Part shown: positions 44,633-54,056 of the stretch, in pieces
Position numbering within the stretch: position 1 is the stretch's first letter
Layout: the number at the start of each line of letters is the position of its first letter
Assembly (NCBI RefSeq): GCF_030408735.1
Contig: NZ_CP047204.1
Coordinates: 186,001 to 250,000 of the forward strand
DNA length: 64,000 nucleotides
Direction: 5' to 3'
From: Corynebacterium faecale
GTDB taxonomy: Bacteria > Actinomycetota > Actinomycetes > Mycobacteriales > Mycobacteriaceae
The notes under the pieces: model-generated
The model's input: only the letters and a program-made list of their open reading frames with translations
What the model was told of the DNA's origin: nothing
The model's database searches: none
Translations under genes and position numbers: made by a program

Positions 44633-45532
44633 ATGTCCGTGGATACCCGTACCAAGGACAGCGGTCGTTCCCTTAAAGATAAGGTGATTCCGCTGATCCT
44701 CGCGATCGCCGGAATCGCCGCGCTTCTTTACCCGGTGGTTGCCACCTACCTCTACAACGCCGGCCAGAGCGCGGTGGTGGATGCCTATCGCAACTCCCAG
44801 TCCGAGGTGTCGGTGGAGGACCGCTCCCAGTGGATCGAGCGCGCACATGCCTACAATGCAGTTAACGCCGGCGCACCGATCCTGGACCCGTGGTTATCGC
44901 GGGTAGCCAAGGACAACCGCCCGTACCAAAACTACGTGGAAGAGCTCAATCCATCCGGTGATGAGGATGCCGTCATGGCGGCGATCTCCATCCCCGCGAT
45001 CGATGTGAAACTCCCCATCTACCATGGCACCGAGGATGACACCCTCCATAAGGGAGTAGGCCACCTCTATGGCTCCGCCCTGCCTGTCGGTGGGGAGAAC
45101 ACCCACTCCATCCTCACCGGGCACACCGGTCTGACCACGGCCACCATGTTTGATGAACTTGACCAGGTGGTTCTTGGTGATGCCATCTACATCGAGGTGA
45201 TGGGTGAAGCGCTCAAATATGAGGTGGATCAGATTGAGGTGGTGCTGCCGGAGGAAACCTCGGATGTGCAGCCGATCATGGGGCAGGATCATCTCACCCT
45301 GATCACCTGCACGCCTTATGGCATCAATTCCCACCGCCTTCTGGTGCGTGGTGTGCGTGTGCCGATGGATCCGGAGGAGTCCATTGATGAGGTATTTGAG
45401 AATTCCTCACTCTGGCAACCCTGGATGACGTGGGTGCTCATCGGAGTGGTAGCCGTCCTGCTCATCATTGCGTGGCTGATCCTGCGCGAACGGCGTAAGA
45501 ACCAGAAAGTGGGTGCTCACCGTGCTGCGTAA
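44633..45532 (+). CDS. Class C pilus sortase
   Basis: Transpeptidase that joins pilin LPxTG Thr to the pilin-motif Lys of the next subunit; 299 residues. An N-terminal helix (about 17-40) and a C-terminal helix (about 265-287) place it in the membrane. The lid motif DPW of class C enzymes is present (ILDPWLS, about 82-88). The catalytic triad is visible: His164 in TGHTGL, Cys226 in LITCTPYG and Arg235 in SHRLLVRG. It overlaps the next gene by 20 bp. Position between major pilin and minor pilin is as in the SpaD and SpaH clusters. Confidence 0.94.
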   Translation: MSVDTRTKDSGRSLKDKVIPLILAIAGIAALLYPVVATYLYNAGQSAVVDAYRNSQSEVSVEDRSQWIERAHAYNAVNAGAPILDPWLSRVAKDNRPYQNYVEELNPSGDEDAVMAAISIPAIDVKLPIYHGTEDDTLHKGVGHLYGSALPVGGENTHSILTGHTGLTTATMFDELDQVVLGDAIYIEVMGEALKYEVDQIEVVLPEETSDVQPIMGQDHLTLITCTPYGINSHRLLVRGVRVPMDPEESIDEVFENSSLWQPWMTWVLIGVVAVLLIIAWLILRERRKNQKVGAHRAA

Positions 45533-46307
45533 TCTTGCAGGCCTGTTGATGGTCCTGGCGTTTTTATTGCCTGCGACCGCGCAGGCGGTTGCCATCGACC
45601 CGGCACAAACCGGCACCATCACCCTCAACTTCGCACATCCGAACATCTTCGACGATGTACCAGCTCCTTCTCCTGCGGGGGTGGGGGCCCGTGTGCAGCG
45701 GGTGAGTGATATTGACTTGAGTACCCGGAGTGGTTGGAGCGAGGCAGCATCCCTCACCACAGAAGAGCTGCTGAACCGTGAGGATTCCGCATTCGATGTG
45801 GACCGTACCGGGTACAGCAATGAGTCAGGCACTGTAACCTTTTCCGGCCTTCCCCTGGGGTTGTACCGAATAACGCCACTTGAAGAAAATACTTTCGTTC
45901 CTTTCATTCTCGCGCTTCCTTCAAGCTCGCAAGATGACCACTGGGAATACATAATTGATGTCCACCCCAAGGTGGCTGCTGCGCCCCTTGTCCCCACAGA
46001 ACCCGGGGACGGAGACGATGATGGGGGCGATGGGACAGTATCCCCCAGCAAACCCACCACCAGCAGGCCACTACCTCCACCCTCAGGCGGTGGCATCCCC
46101 GGCCCTGGTGATACCGCACCAGGCGGACAAGTGCCTCTAGTGCCAGGGGAGATATCCACCGGAGGTCTGGCCAGCACCGGAGCCAACGTTCTTGGTTTTA
46201 TCGGAGCCGGCATTCTCCTGCTCTTCATGGGGGCGTATCTGACGTGGAGAACCCGCCGAAGCGAGACCATGGGGAATACCAGTTTTAACTTTTGGAGTGA
46301 GAAGTAA
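45513..46307 (+). CDS. Minor/base pilin, SpaB-type
   Basis: A 264-residue surface protein: signal peptide (about 1-28), one pilin-like domain to about 160, a Gly/Pro/Ser-rich linker, then LASTG (219-223), a helix and a WRTRR tail. A reduced pilin motif WEYIIDVHPK supplies Lys153, the residue through which a base pilin ends polymerisation. The sorting signal is LAxTG, not LPxTG. A base subunit handed to the housekeeping sortase is expected to differ in this way. The start is GTG at 45513 within the sortase gene; a GTG nine bases later is equally possible. Confidence 0.85.
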   Translation: MLTVLRNLAGLLMVLAFLLPATAQAVAIDPAQTGTITLNFAHPNIFDDVPAPSPAGVGARVQRVSDIDLSTRSGWSEAASLTTEELLNREDSAFDVDRTGYSNESGTVTFSGLPLGLYRITPLEENTFVPFILALPSSSQDDHWEYIIDVHPKVAAAPLVPTEPGDGDDDGGDGTVSPSKPTTSRPLPPPSGGGIPGPGDTAPGGQVPLVPGEISTGGLASTGANVLGFIGAGILLLFMGAYLTWRTRRSETMGNTSFNFWSEK

Positions 46308-49300
46308 TGAAGTCAGTCGCATCAATCACCAGAACTTTCATGAAAGCGTGTGCGTCCCTCCTGGTGGTGTTGCTGGCTTTCACGTTGATGTCGATCCCGC
46401 AGTCACCCGTATCGGATACGGTCATGCCGGAGGCGCAGGCACAGACTGCTCCTCCTGCTCCGTCGTCAGGTGTCTGTGGTTCTTCGGTTGCTTTCCTGGT
46501 TGACCTTTCCAACTCGCTTTCAGCTAGTGATGTCACACAGCTGAAAAATACCCTCCGGGAACTCGTACAGAGTCTCAATGGTGCGCCTTATGATGTGGCC
46601 ATCTACACCTTTGGCAGTAACTCTCCATTTCAGGGGGATAATCGAGGGGCACTGATCAACCTTCCTGCTCGTAGTCTGCAAACTCCAGCCGGTTATAACG
46701 CTGTCGTTAATGCTATTGATGCTCTATACAATATGCCGAATTCCGGTGCTAACACGGGAGGGACCAGCTGGGCAGCGGGGTTGCAAGCTGTCGCCAATGA
46801 TATGGCAACACATAAATATCAAGTAGTATATTTTATTACTGATGGGCAGCCAACTTACGGCCTCAATGGGCAGATGAACCAGTCGGGGGGGACTACAGAG
46901 AGGAGCGAAATAGAACAAGCTCTGCAACAAAAAGCCCGCATCGAGCAAAACGGGGGAGCTTTAATCCCTGTAGGCGTGGGTACAAATATGGAGAACAACG
47001 CGATAATTGCGGTTTATGAACCCTACGGTCTGATCTGGATTCGGTGGCGAGTTGCTTATGAAACCCGACATCAGCAATTGCTCAGGGATATGACCACCAG
47101 CGGGAAAACTCCAATTATTGCTCCAAGCTACTCCACACTGCAGAGCCAACTTTTCGCTAATTTTGCCACCGGCTGTGTCCAGGTGGTTAAAGAAATCGTG
47201 GATGCCAACGGCACCGTTCTACAAAATGGGTCCGGATGGACATTTGATTTGAGCTTCGAAGGTCTGCCCGGCACAGCTGCCCCACCTTCTCAGGTGGTCA
47301 CTGGAGCCAATGGAATTGCAGAGTTTTCCCTTGGTGGTTTTGGTTCAGGAAGCCCACGCGTCACAATCCAGGAGAGGCAACAAGACGGTTATAGCCTGAT
47401 GCCTACAGCTGATGGGAAGAATGCCCAATGTTTTGCCTATAAGGTCGGAGCTCCCCGCCAGGAGGTGAGCGTGACCAATGCTGGAGCTCTGGGTGTGAGG
47501 GTTCCGCTTAATGCCACGGAGATCATTGCCTGCACATTCCGGAACCTGGCCAGTGTGCCGTTGAAGTTGACTAAAACAGTCAACTCCAACAGCACGATCC
47601 TGCAGGAGGAGCTAAACAGCAGAAGTTATTCATTTTCCTATACCTGCCGCATTGGAGAAGAAATCATCGCCTCCGGCCGGGTGGAAAACGTGGCAGGTGG
47701 CGCAGAGGCCCCTGTAGGCAATGAGCACATCCCAGTTGGTGCGAGGTGCACCATCAGAGAGGATCAGCCTGAGGCCGCAGCGGACCGGTACAGCTTGGAA
47801 ACAACGTGGTCGGCGGTCAACGGTAGCGTTTCGTCTCCCGAGCCCGGATTGGAGACGGTTGTAATTGTGGGATCTGGAGGGTTTACCTCTGGGACCGGCA
47901 CCACGGTGCAGGTGACAAACTCCTATGAGACTGCTTCCGCCACCATCACGGTGAGTAAGAAGGTCACCGGGGACATTCCCCTGGCAAGTGCACCCGGCAC
48001 GTTCCAGGTGCAGTATTCCTGTCGCTATGTTCCCGACATCGGCAATCCGCCGGAGTTGGATCCGGATGCGCCTGACCCGTACTTTGTGGGCAATGGTTAT
48101 GTCCTGGTTCCCAGAGACGGGACCTCTGTCACCATCCCGGTGGCTGACGCCGCGGGAAGGCCCATACCCGGGGGTGAGCCACGTCTTTTCCCAGTGGGTA
48201 CACAGTGTGAGCTGTCAGAGCCTGGATCTGCGACCAGTCCCATCACCGTCCCCCAATTTGACTTGGCCACCACCTGGCAGTCTGATATTTGTCTTTCCTC
48301 AGGTGCGGGCGCGGGTGAGCTCAGCCAGTGCAACAGCAACTATATTTATGTGGATTCTGCGGATGAGCACAACGTCACGGTGGTGAACACCTACACCCGT
48401 CAGTTGGGTTCTGTGGTGGTGAATAAGGCGGTTGATGGTGATGCAGCCAACCGGGGTAATGAATTCCAGTACCCGTTTGTTCTCCGCTGTGAAAATGATT
48501 TCACCCGGGAGTTCACGGTCAGCGCCGGTGGTAACTACCGCGTTGATAATGTGCCGGTGGGAATAGAATGCACAGTTACTGAGACGCCTCTGGAATCGGG
48601 TAGCTCCGACATCAATGTCACCTTGCCCGCCCCCCAAACTGTCCTGCTCCAGTCCAGGGATGAGGTTGCGAATGTCACCATGACCAACACCCTCAACTAC
48701 AAGCGGGGAAGTGCCGTCCTGACCAAGGAAGTGGTGGTTGATGGGAGGATCACCGATCCATCAGTTAAGGACTATCTTCTCACAACCAGTTTTCCGATCA
48801 CCGGTGTGTGTGAACTTCCAGATGGCACTCGCCAAGACATCAACGGTTCTGTATCGGCGGTCAGTTCGCTTGAGGTCAACAACCTCCCTGTCGGCACCAG
48901 CTGCCGGTTCATCGAGCAGCATCTGGATGATCTCCCCGAGGGGGTCGAGCTGGTCACTCCTGGGTCAGTGACCATCACTGTGACCGCAGAGGGGAATAAC
49001 ACTGGCACGTTGGTGAATACTTTCCAGGCGGCACGTGGTGAACTGGTCATCACTAAAGATGTGGATGTCACCGATGTTCGGACCTCTGATCTCGATGCAT
49101 TCATCCCCGAACAATTCAATATCAGCTACAGCTGTGTAGGTGGGCCGGCAGGTTCTATACCTCTGGCTGATGGGGAGAGTAAAACCATTGAAGGCGTGCC
49201 TGCAGGTGCCTCCTGCGTGGTTTCGGAGAGCAATACAGATGCGCGAGAGGTGGAGCGCACCACGGAGTTCCGGGGCGTGAGTGGTACACAGAGTGGAGAC

Positions 49301-52120
49301 GAGTTCTCATTCAATTTCCCCACAGGGGGCAGCGGCGCAACCGTAGTGGTCAATAACCAGTACCGGCCTGCCCGCCACGAGATCACCCTGATCAAGGAAA
49401 CAGCTCTGGTGGATGCCAATGATGAGGTAATCACCGAGGGCTGGGTTGATGAGGTGATCAATCCGGACAGAACCTATCCCATCTCCTACACTTGCACCAG
49501 GCAGAGTGCACCGGGCACAGTCTTTCCCACCTATACCGAGAACATCCGCGCCGGGGTGGAGACCACAATCCAGGTGCCTGTCGGCACTGACTGCGTCATT
49601 ACGGAGAATAGCCAACCAATTCCCAATACCTCAGGCCCGGTGGCTACTTATTCCCTCAATGGGGCTGGGGCGGTGGAGGGGGGCATCACGGTTGCCGTTG
49701 ATGACACGGAAGCTCCCCTCGTTGTGGATATTCTGAATACCTACCAGATGCAATACGGTAGTTTCAGCCTCAAGAAGAAGGTGGATGGTGAAGGCGTTGC
49801 CACCATCCCTTCCTCCAAGGACTTTAAGTTCAGCTATCGATGTGTTCTCGGTGCTAATGAGATTAAACAGGGAGAACTGAACATCGGCAGATTTGATGAT
49901 GCCGCTGACTTCACAGTTGACGGGGTGCCGCTCGGTTCTGACTGTGTGGTGACCGAGGACCTGGAGTCTGCGGATGAACTCAATGCGGACCTGGACAATC
50001 GCTGGACCGTGGCCGATAGTTCCTCAGGTTGGGGCGCTCAGGAAGATGCCTGTGGCACAGGTGCAGGTATCACCTGCTCCACGGATGTTGAGAATTCTCC
50101 TCACCAGGCGACTTTCCGGATCGTGGCCAAGGAAGAACGCCCCTCCGGGGACCCCGGTGAGGCCACCTTGCTGCCTGCTAACTTCCAGGGCACTTATGTG
50201 CTGTGGAATACCTACACCTACTGGAAGAATATGCTCGAGGTAACCAAGCGCGTGACAGGTGATGGGGCGGACCTTGCCACAGGGGATACCTTCACCTTCC
50301 AACTTGTGTGCACCGACCCTAATTACGCCGACAGTGGGTTGGGAGACCTGCCATTCATCCAGGATCCGACCATCACGCAGCGCATCTCCATCACCGGGGA
50401 CAGGGGTGCAACCGCACCAACCCCGGTGCCCGTGGGGTATGACTGCACCATCACCGAATCCCAGGTGGGCGGTTATGACGCGGTTGTGAGTGCAACTTTC
50501 GACGGCGATGGCTTCATCGGTGAAGACACCACCCATGATCCCACTGTTATTGAAGGTGCAACCGAGGGCTTCACGGTGGTCGCCGGGGATCTCTCCGGTG
50601 AGGGGTATGTTAATGCTGAGCCGCAACGCATCACGGTGGTCAACAACTATGAACGCCCCCGTGCCGAATTGGCTGTGGCAAAGCAACTGGCGGGCAGTGA
50701 CAACGTAGGCAGTGTTAACGCCTATATCACCGAGCCGGAAAGATTCACCATGAACTGGGTGTGTACAGACCAGTTCATTGAAAATACCAGTTATTCCGGG
50801 ACGGTCGTGGTGACGCCGGGTGCGGAACCCACCCCCCTTACCCTGGCGGACGGTACTTTGATCCCGCAGTCCGCACTCTGCTCCGTCAGCGAGGTGATTG
50901 ACGCTAAGATCCCGGCGGGGTTCGAGGATGTGGTGAACTCCGCCCATGAGGTTCATGTCACCCGCGATGATCAGACCGTGTTCCAGCGGGCAAATGTGGT
51001 CACCACCGATGAATTCGGCCTGGGGGCGGAAGCCACCACGGTTGAATTCACCAACTCCTACTGGGTGAACCAGACCTACCTGGGGCTGGACAAATACATC
51101 GAGGGTGACCCGGACGGAAGCATTTTCCCGCCAGCTGCTGAGGGCGGGGAAGGTGGCGTTGCTTTCAACTTCAACTTCCGTTGCGAGGTGACCAATCTGC
51201 TACCGGGTCAACCTGTTCCCGCCATCTCCAACGGCATCCCGCTCACAGGAGAAACAGGACCTGATGGAGGGGTGATAGTTGAGGGCTCCTTCACCTTGGG
51301 CCATGGACAACAGTGGGCCACTGGTGCACTCCCGATGGGATCCAGCTGTGAGGTGAGTGAGCAGGCATTCTCCGCTGAGGTGCAGCAGATTCTAGATGAC
51401 AACAACCTGCAGATGCAGCCGAACTACGTCTACCCGGCGGAAAACCCTGATCTGATTGAGCCTGAGCCGGTGGATCCAGAAGATCCGGGCACTGTGCCGC
51501 AACCTGTCATCGGGGATGCACCGCGCCTCCAGCTGCGTGAGGGTGCTGTCATCCCTCTGGGTGGGGAGGCCGGTTCCTACGCCTGGCTGCTCAATTCCCT
51601 CTACCGGGCTGATGGGGAGGTCCAGGTACAGAAGGTGAGTTACCCTGATGATCAGCCTCTGTCCGGGGCGCGGTTTGCCATCTATGAGGTTGACCCCAAC
51701 GCGGCTGATTCACTGGGTGAGGTGGTCGCTGAAGAGCTGCAGCATATTTCAGATGGGGACAACACCAGGTTCACCGTCAACCTCCGTCCAGGCAGTTACT
51801 TCCTGGTGGAGACACGGTCCGGGACTGGTTCCGAATTGTTGCCGGCGCCGTGGCGCTTTGATGTGGAACCGACCAATGCCGGTGAACTGGGTGATCTTGA
51901 ATTCAATCTGTCCGCCTATGCCCAGAATTCAGGGTTGATTGAGGTTCAGGAACCTGGGGAAGATCCGGTGACCCCCTGGATCATCAAGGTGGCCAATGTG
52001 GAATCAGGTGAGCTGCCGATGACCGGAGGAATGGGCATCTGGACGATGGTGGGCACGGGTGCTGGGTTCCTGTTGTTTGCCCTGTTTTCCTGGATGGGAA
52101 TACGCCGACGCCAGAACTAA
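46307..52120 (+). CDS. Pilus tip protein with VWA domain and ten DUF5979-type repeats
   Basis: A 1937-residue surface protein. Signal peptide to about 46. A VWA domain at about 55-290 has its MIDAS metal site visible (DLSNS, GGTSW, ITDGQP). A collagen-binding-B-like segment follows. Then come ten beta repeats, each opening with a Lys-containing strand and ending in a C-x-V/I-x-E strand. They start at about 418, 545, 700, 800, 910, 1023, 1150, 1307, 1452 and 1589. A prealbumin-like domain lies at about 1770 (LSGARFAIYEVD). LPMTG, a helix and IRRRQN complete it. SpaC-type tip adhesins have this build, though this one has unusually many stalk repeats. It overlaps the previous gene by one base (TAATG). 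Confidence 0.88.
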   Translation: MKSVASITRTFMKACASLLVVLLAFTLMSIPQSPVSDTVMPEAQAQTAPPAPSSGVCGSSVAFLVDLSNSLSASDVTQLKNTLRELVQSLNGAPYDVAIYTFGSNSPFQGDNRGALINLPARSLQTPAGYNAVVNAIDALYNMPNSGANTGGTSWAAGLQAVANDMATHKYQVVYFITDGQPTYGLNGQMNQSGGTTERSEIEQALQQKARIEQNGGALIPVGVGTNMENNAIIAVYEPYGLIWIRWRVAYETRHQQLLRDMTTSGKTPIIAPSYSTLQSQLFANFATGCVQVVKEIVDANGTVLQNGSGWTFDLSFEGLPGTAAPPSQVVTGANGIAEFSLGGFGSGSPRVTIQERQQDGYSLMPTADGKNAQCFAYKVGAPRQEVSVTNAGALGVRVPLNATEIIACTFRNLASVPLKLTKTVNSNSTILQEELNSRSYSFSYTCRIGEEIIASGRVENVAGGAEAPVGNEHIPVGARCTIREDQPEAAADRYSLETTWSAVNGSVSSPEPGLETVVIVGSGGFTSGTGTTVQVTNSYETASATITVSKKVTGDIPLASAPGTFQVQYSCRYVPDIGNPPELDPDAPDPYFVGNGYVLVPRDGTSVTIPVADAAGRPIPGGEPRLFPVGTQCELSEPGSATSPITVPQFDLATTWQSDICLSSGAGAGELSQCNSNYIYVDSADEHNVTVVNTYTRQLGSVVVNKAVDGDAANRGNEFQYPFVLRCENDFTREFTVSAGGNYRVDNVPVGIECTVTETPLESGSSDINVTLPAPQTVLLQSRDEVANVTMTNTLNYKRGSAVLTKEVVVDGRITDPSVKDYLLTTSFPITGVCELPDGTRQDINGSVSAVSSLEVNNLPVGTSCRFIEQHLDDLPEGVELVTPGSVTITVTAEGNNTGTLVNTFQAARGELVITKDVDVTDVRTSDLDAFIPEQFNISYSCVGGPAGSIPLADGESKTIEGVPAGASCVVSESNTDAREVERTTEFRGVSGTQSGDEFSFNFPTGGSGATVVVNNQYRPARHEITLIKETALVDANDEVITEGWVDEVINPDRTYPISYTCTRQSAPGTVFPTYTENIRAGVETTIQVPVGTDCVITENSQPIPNTSGPVATYSLNGAGAVEGGITVAVDDTEAPLVVDILNTYQMQYGSFSLKKKVDGEGVATIPSSKDFKFSYRCVLGANEIKQGELNIGRFDDAADFTVDGVPLGSDCVVTEDLESADELNADLDNRWTVADSSSGWGAQEDACGTGAGITCSTDVENSPHQATFRIVAKEERPSGDPGEATLLPANFQGTYVLWNTYTYWKNMLEVTKRVTGDGADLATGDTFTFQLVCTDPNYADSGLGDLPFIQDPTITQRISITGDRGATAPTPVPVGYDCTITESQVGGYDAVVSATFDGDGFIGEDTTHDPTVIEGATEGFTVVAGDLSGEGYVNAEPQRITVVNNYERPRAELAVAKQLAGSDNVGSVNAYITEPERFTMNWVCTDQFIENTSYSGTVVVTPGAEPTPLTLADGTLIPQSALCSVSEVIDAKIPAGFEDVVNSAHEVHVTRDDQTVFQRANVVTTDEFGLGAEATTVEFTNSYWVNQTYLGLDKYIEGDPDGSIFPPAAEGGEGGVAFNFNFRCEVTNLLPGQPVPAISNGIPLTGETGPDGGVIVEGSFTLGHGQQWATGALPMGSSCEVSEQAFSAEVQQILDDNNLQMQPNYVYPAENPDLIEPEPVDPEDPGTVPQPVIGDAPRLQLREGAVIPLGGEAGSYAWLLNSLYRADGEVQVQKVSYPDDQPLSGARFAIYEVDPNAADSLGEVVAEELQHISDGDNTRFTVNLRPGSYFLVETRSGTGSELLPAPWRFDVEPTNAGELGDLEFNLSAYAQNSGLIEVQEPGEDPVTPWIIKVANVESGELPMTGGMGIWTMVGTGAGFLLFALFSWMGIRRRQN

Positions 52121-52132
52121 AGATCAGATGGA

Positions 52133-52194
52133 GGCAGGGCTGTGGGCAGCATCGCGGTACTTTCACCAGTGCTGGTGTCCCCAGCCCTGTTGCC
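52133..52194. terminator. Hairpin between pilus operon and cation efflux gene
   Basis: GGCAGGGCTGTGGG with CCCCAGCCCTGTTGCC, and a nested CACCAGTGCTGGTG. It separates convergent genes and may serve both. Confidence 0.55.
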
Positions 52195-53198
52195 TAGTCT
52201 GTCTCCACCTCCTCCAGCGTGGCGGTGTCAGTCCGCAAGAGCGGAGATAGCTCGGTGACCGGGGTGATGGAGACATCATGGATCTTCCAGTGCAGGTCCA
52301 GGCAGGATTCGCGGGCCAGGATAAGGTCTGCAGCTGTCACCATATTCGCGTCCACCGGCACCACGAAGGCATCCACATGGAAGAAATGGCCTTCCTCCCG
52401 GGTGCGGTTGCCCACCTCCTTCACCCACTCCAATTCGGCCAGGCGGGCGTTGACCAGCCCCGGCACCGGATGGGGTTCCCCCTCGCCCAGGCTTTTGGGT
52501 ACGGAGTCCATCATGGAGCTCAACGAGCCTTTGAGGTTTTTGAATCCGTCTTCCAGAATGTCCAGTGAGATGAGGATCGCGGCCACCGCATCCGCCCACC
52601 AGACACCCATGCCGATTCCTGCGATGCCGACGATGGAGGCTGTCCCGGCCATCCAGTCCGCGCGGTTCATACGGGCATCGGCGAAAAGTGCCTTACTGTG
52701 CAGCACTTTCGCGGGTTTCATCTTCAGCCGCCCCAGAAGCAGGGGCGGGAAGATTGTGATGAACATGAAGGCGATCATCACCCAGCCCTGCCACATGTCG
52801 AGGCCGAAGAGTGAAAATTGCCCGATGTCAGGCCGTTCGCGTGCAACCAGGGTCATGGAGGATTCAAATAACAAAAATCCACCGAATCCCACCAGGGCGG
52901 CACCAGCCGCCAGGTGTGCGATGTCCATGGCCTGCGCGTAGCCGTACGGGTGTGCGCGTGTTGCTTTGCGACGCGCCACCCTCACCCCGATGAGGAATGC
53001 CAGGGGCGGCACCATCCCCAGGAGATCCTGGATCCAGGCGGCCTGCATTGTCTGGGAATTGCCCTTGATCATGAAGAGGATGATGGTGTCCACCACCAGG
53101 TAACCCAGGGTCCACCAGGCCAGGATCACGCATTTCCGGGTGGCATTGTGGACGGCATCCGGCGTCATGGACCGGTCGCCTCGGATGGGGGTGCTCAT
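52194..53198 (-). CDS. Cation diffusion facilitator-like efflux protein
   Basis: A 334-residue membrane protein. About six helices occupy residues 25-215, followed by a cytosolic C-terminal domain (EVGNRTREEGHFFHVDAFVV). The HSKALFADARMNRADW segment corresponds to the CDF loop before helix 5, with the metal-binding Asp replaced by a DARMNRAD arrangement. It was classed by overall layout rather than a perfect metal site, so the metal is unknown. The start is ATG at 53198. It is preceded 21 bp upstream by sigC on the same strand. Confidence 0.75.
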   Translation of the reverse strand: MSTPIRGDRSMTPDAVHNATRKCVILAWWTLGYLVVDTIILFMIKGNSQTMQAAWIQDLLGMVPPLAFLIGVRVARRKATRAHPYGYAQAMDIAHLAAGAALVGFGGFLLFESSMTLVARERPDIGQFSLFGLDMWQGWVMIAFMFITIFPPLLLGRLKMKPAKVLHSKALFADARMNRADWMAGTASIVGIAGIGMGVWWADAVAAILISLDILEDGFKNLKGSLSSMMDSVPKSLGEGEPHPVPGLVNARLAELEWVKEVGNRTREEGHFFHVDAFVVPVDANMVTAADLILARESCLDLHWKIHDVSITPVTELSPLLRTDTATLEEVETD

Positions 53199-53219
53199 GC
53201 ATCCCAAGATTACTGATCC

Positions 53220-53798
53220 TTATGGGCCGCGGGTGCCGGTCCCTTCGTCGTCAAGCTCACTGGTGGTTGCGCTGATTAGGTCCGCGCGGGCGCGGGCCAC
53301 GCGCGACCGGATGGTGCCCACGCGCACATCGGCGATTTTCGCCGCTTCTTCATATGTGTAGCCGAGCACCCGGGTGAGGATGAGGGCTTCGCGACGTTCG
53401 GGAGGCAGGGCGTCGATGAGCGTGCGTACGTCGATCCACTCGGACCAGATGGCGGAGTTGGTGGCGTCGGTGGCACCGGTGTCTTCATATTCCACGTGGG
53501 ATTTGCGTGGGCGGGCCATGTCGTGGCGGATATTGTCCACCCAGACCCGTCTGGCCAGTGACAACAGCCAGGTGCGCGCGGAGGAGCGGGCGGCGAAACG
53601 GGGGAGTGCGCCCATGACCCGGAGATAGGTTTCCTGGGTCAGATCATCCGCGATCTCACGTCCGCCCAGGTGGGCGAGCAGGCGCCAGACGTCATCCTGG
53701 GTCGCGCGGATGAATTCCGTGAGCGCGTCACGATCACCACGACCGGCGGCCAATGCCAGCTCGGTGACGTGGGCGTCATTGCGCTCTTGGGACTTCAC
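53220..53798 (-). CDS. sigC: ECF sigma factor SigC
   Basis: A 192-residue extracytoplasmic-function sigma factor. Region 2 is seen at about 25-95 (ADDLTQETYLRVMGALPRF, RTWLLSLARRVWVDNIR). Region 4 is at about 130-180 (LPPERREALILTRVLGYTYEEAAKIADVRVGTIRSRVARAR). No anti-sigma gene follows. In C. glutamicum the SigC gene next to katA responds to impaired aerobic respiration; assignment here is by position and sequence type. It is probably co-transcribed with the cation efflux gene. Confidence 0.88.
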   Translation of the reverse strand: MKSQERNDAHVTELALAAGRGDRDALTEFIRATQDDVWRLLAHLGGREIADDLTQETYLRVMGALPRFAARSSARTWLLSLARRVWVDNIRHDMARPRKSHVEYEDTGATDATNSAIWSEWIDVRTLIDALPPERREALILTRVLGYTYEEAAKIADVRVGTIRSRVARARADLISATTSELDDEGTGTRGP

Positions 53799-54056
53799 AA
53801 CAGGAAAGATTACCAGCTCAGCTGTCAGGTTTTAACTCAGCGTACTGCAGTTTTTCCCCTGCGGGGAGCGGGGGAAGGGGGTAGGTTGAGGGGGAACAAA
53901 GTGCGTAACCTGCCTCGATCCTTTGTTCCTCTGTGTGGGTGAACTGGTTTCCCGTGCATCCCGGGTGCCGAAAGGGTGGCGCAAAGTGACATTCTCCGGT
54001 AGACTATCAATAAGATTCAATCCATAGGTAACCCTCATAAATGGAAGGATATGATT

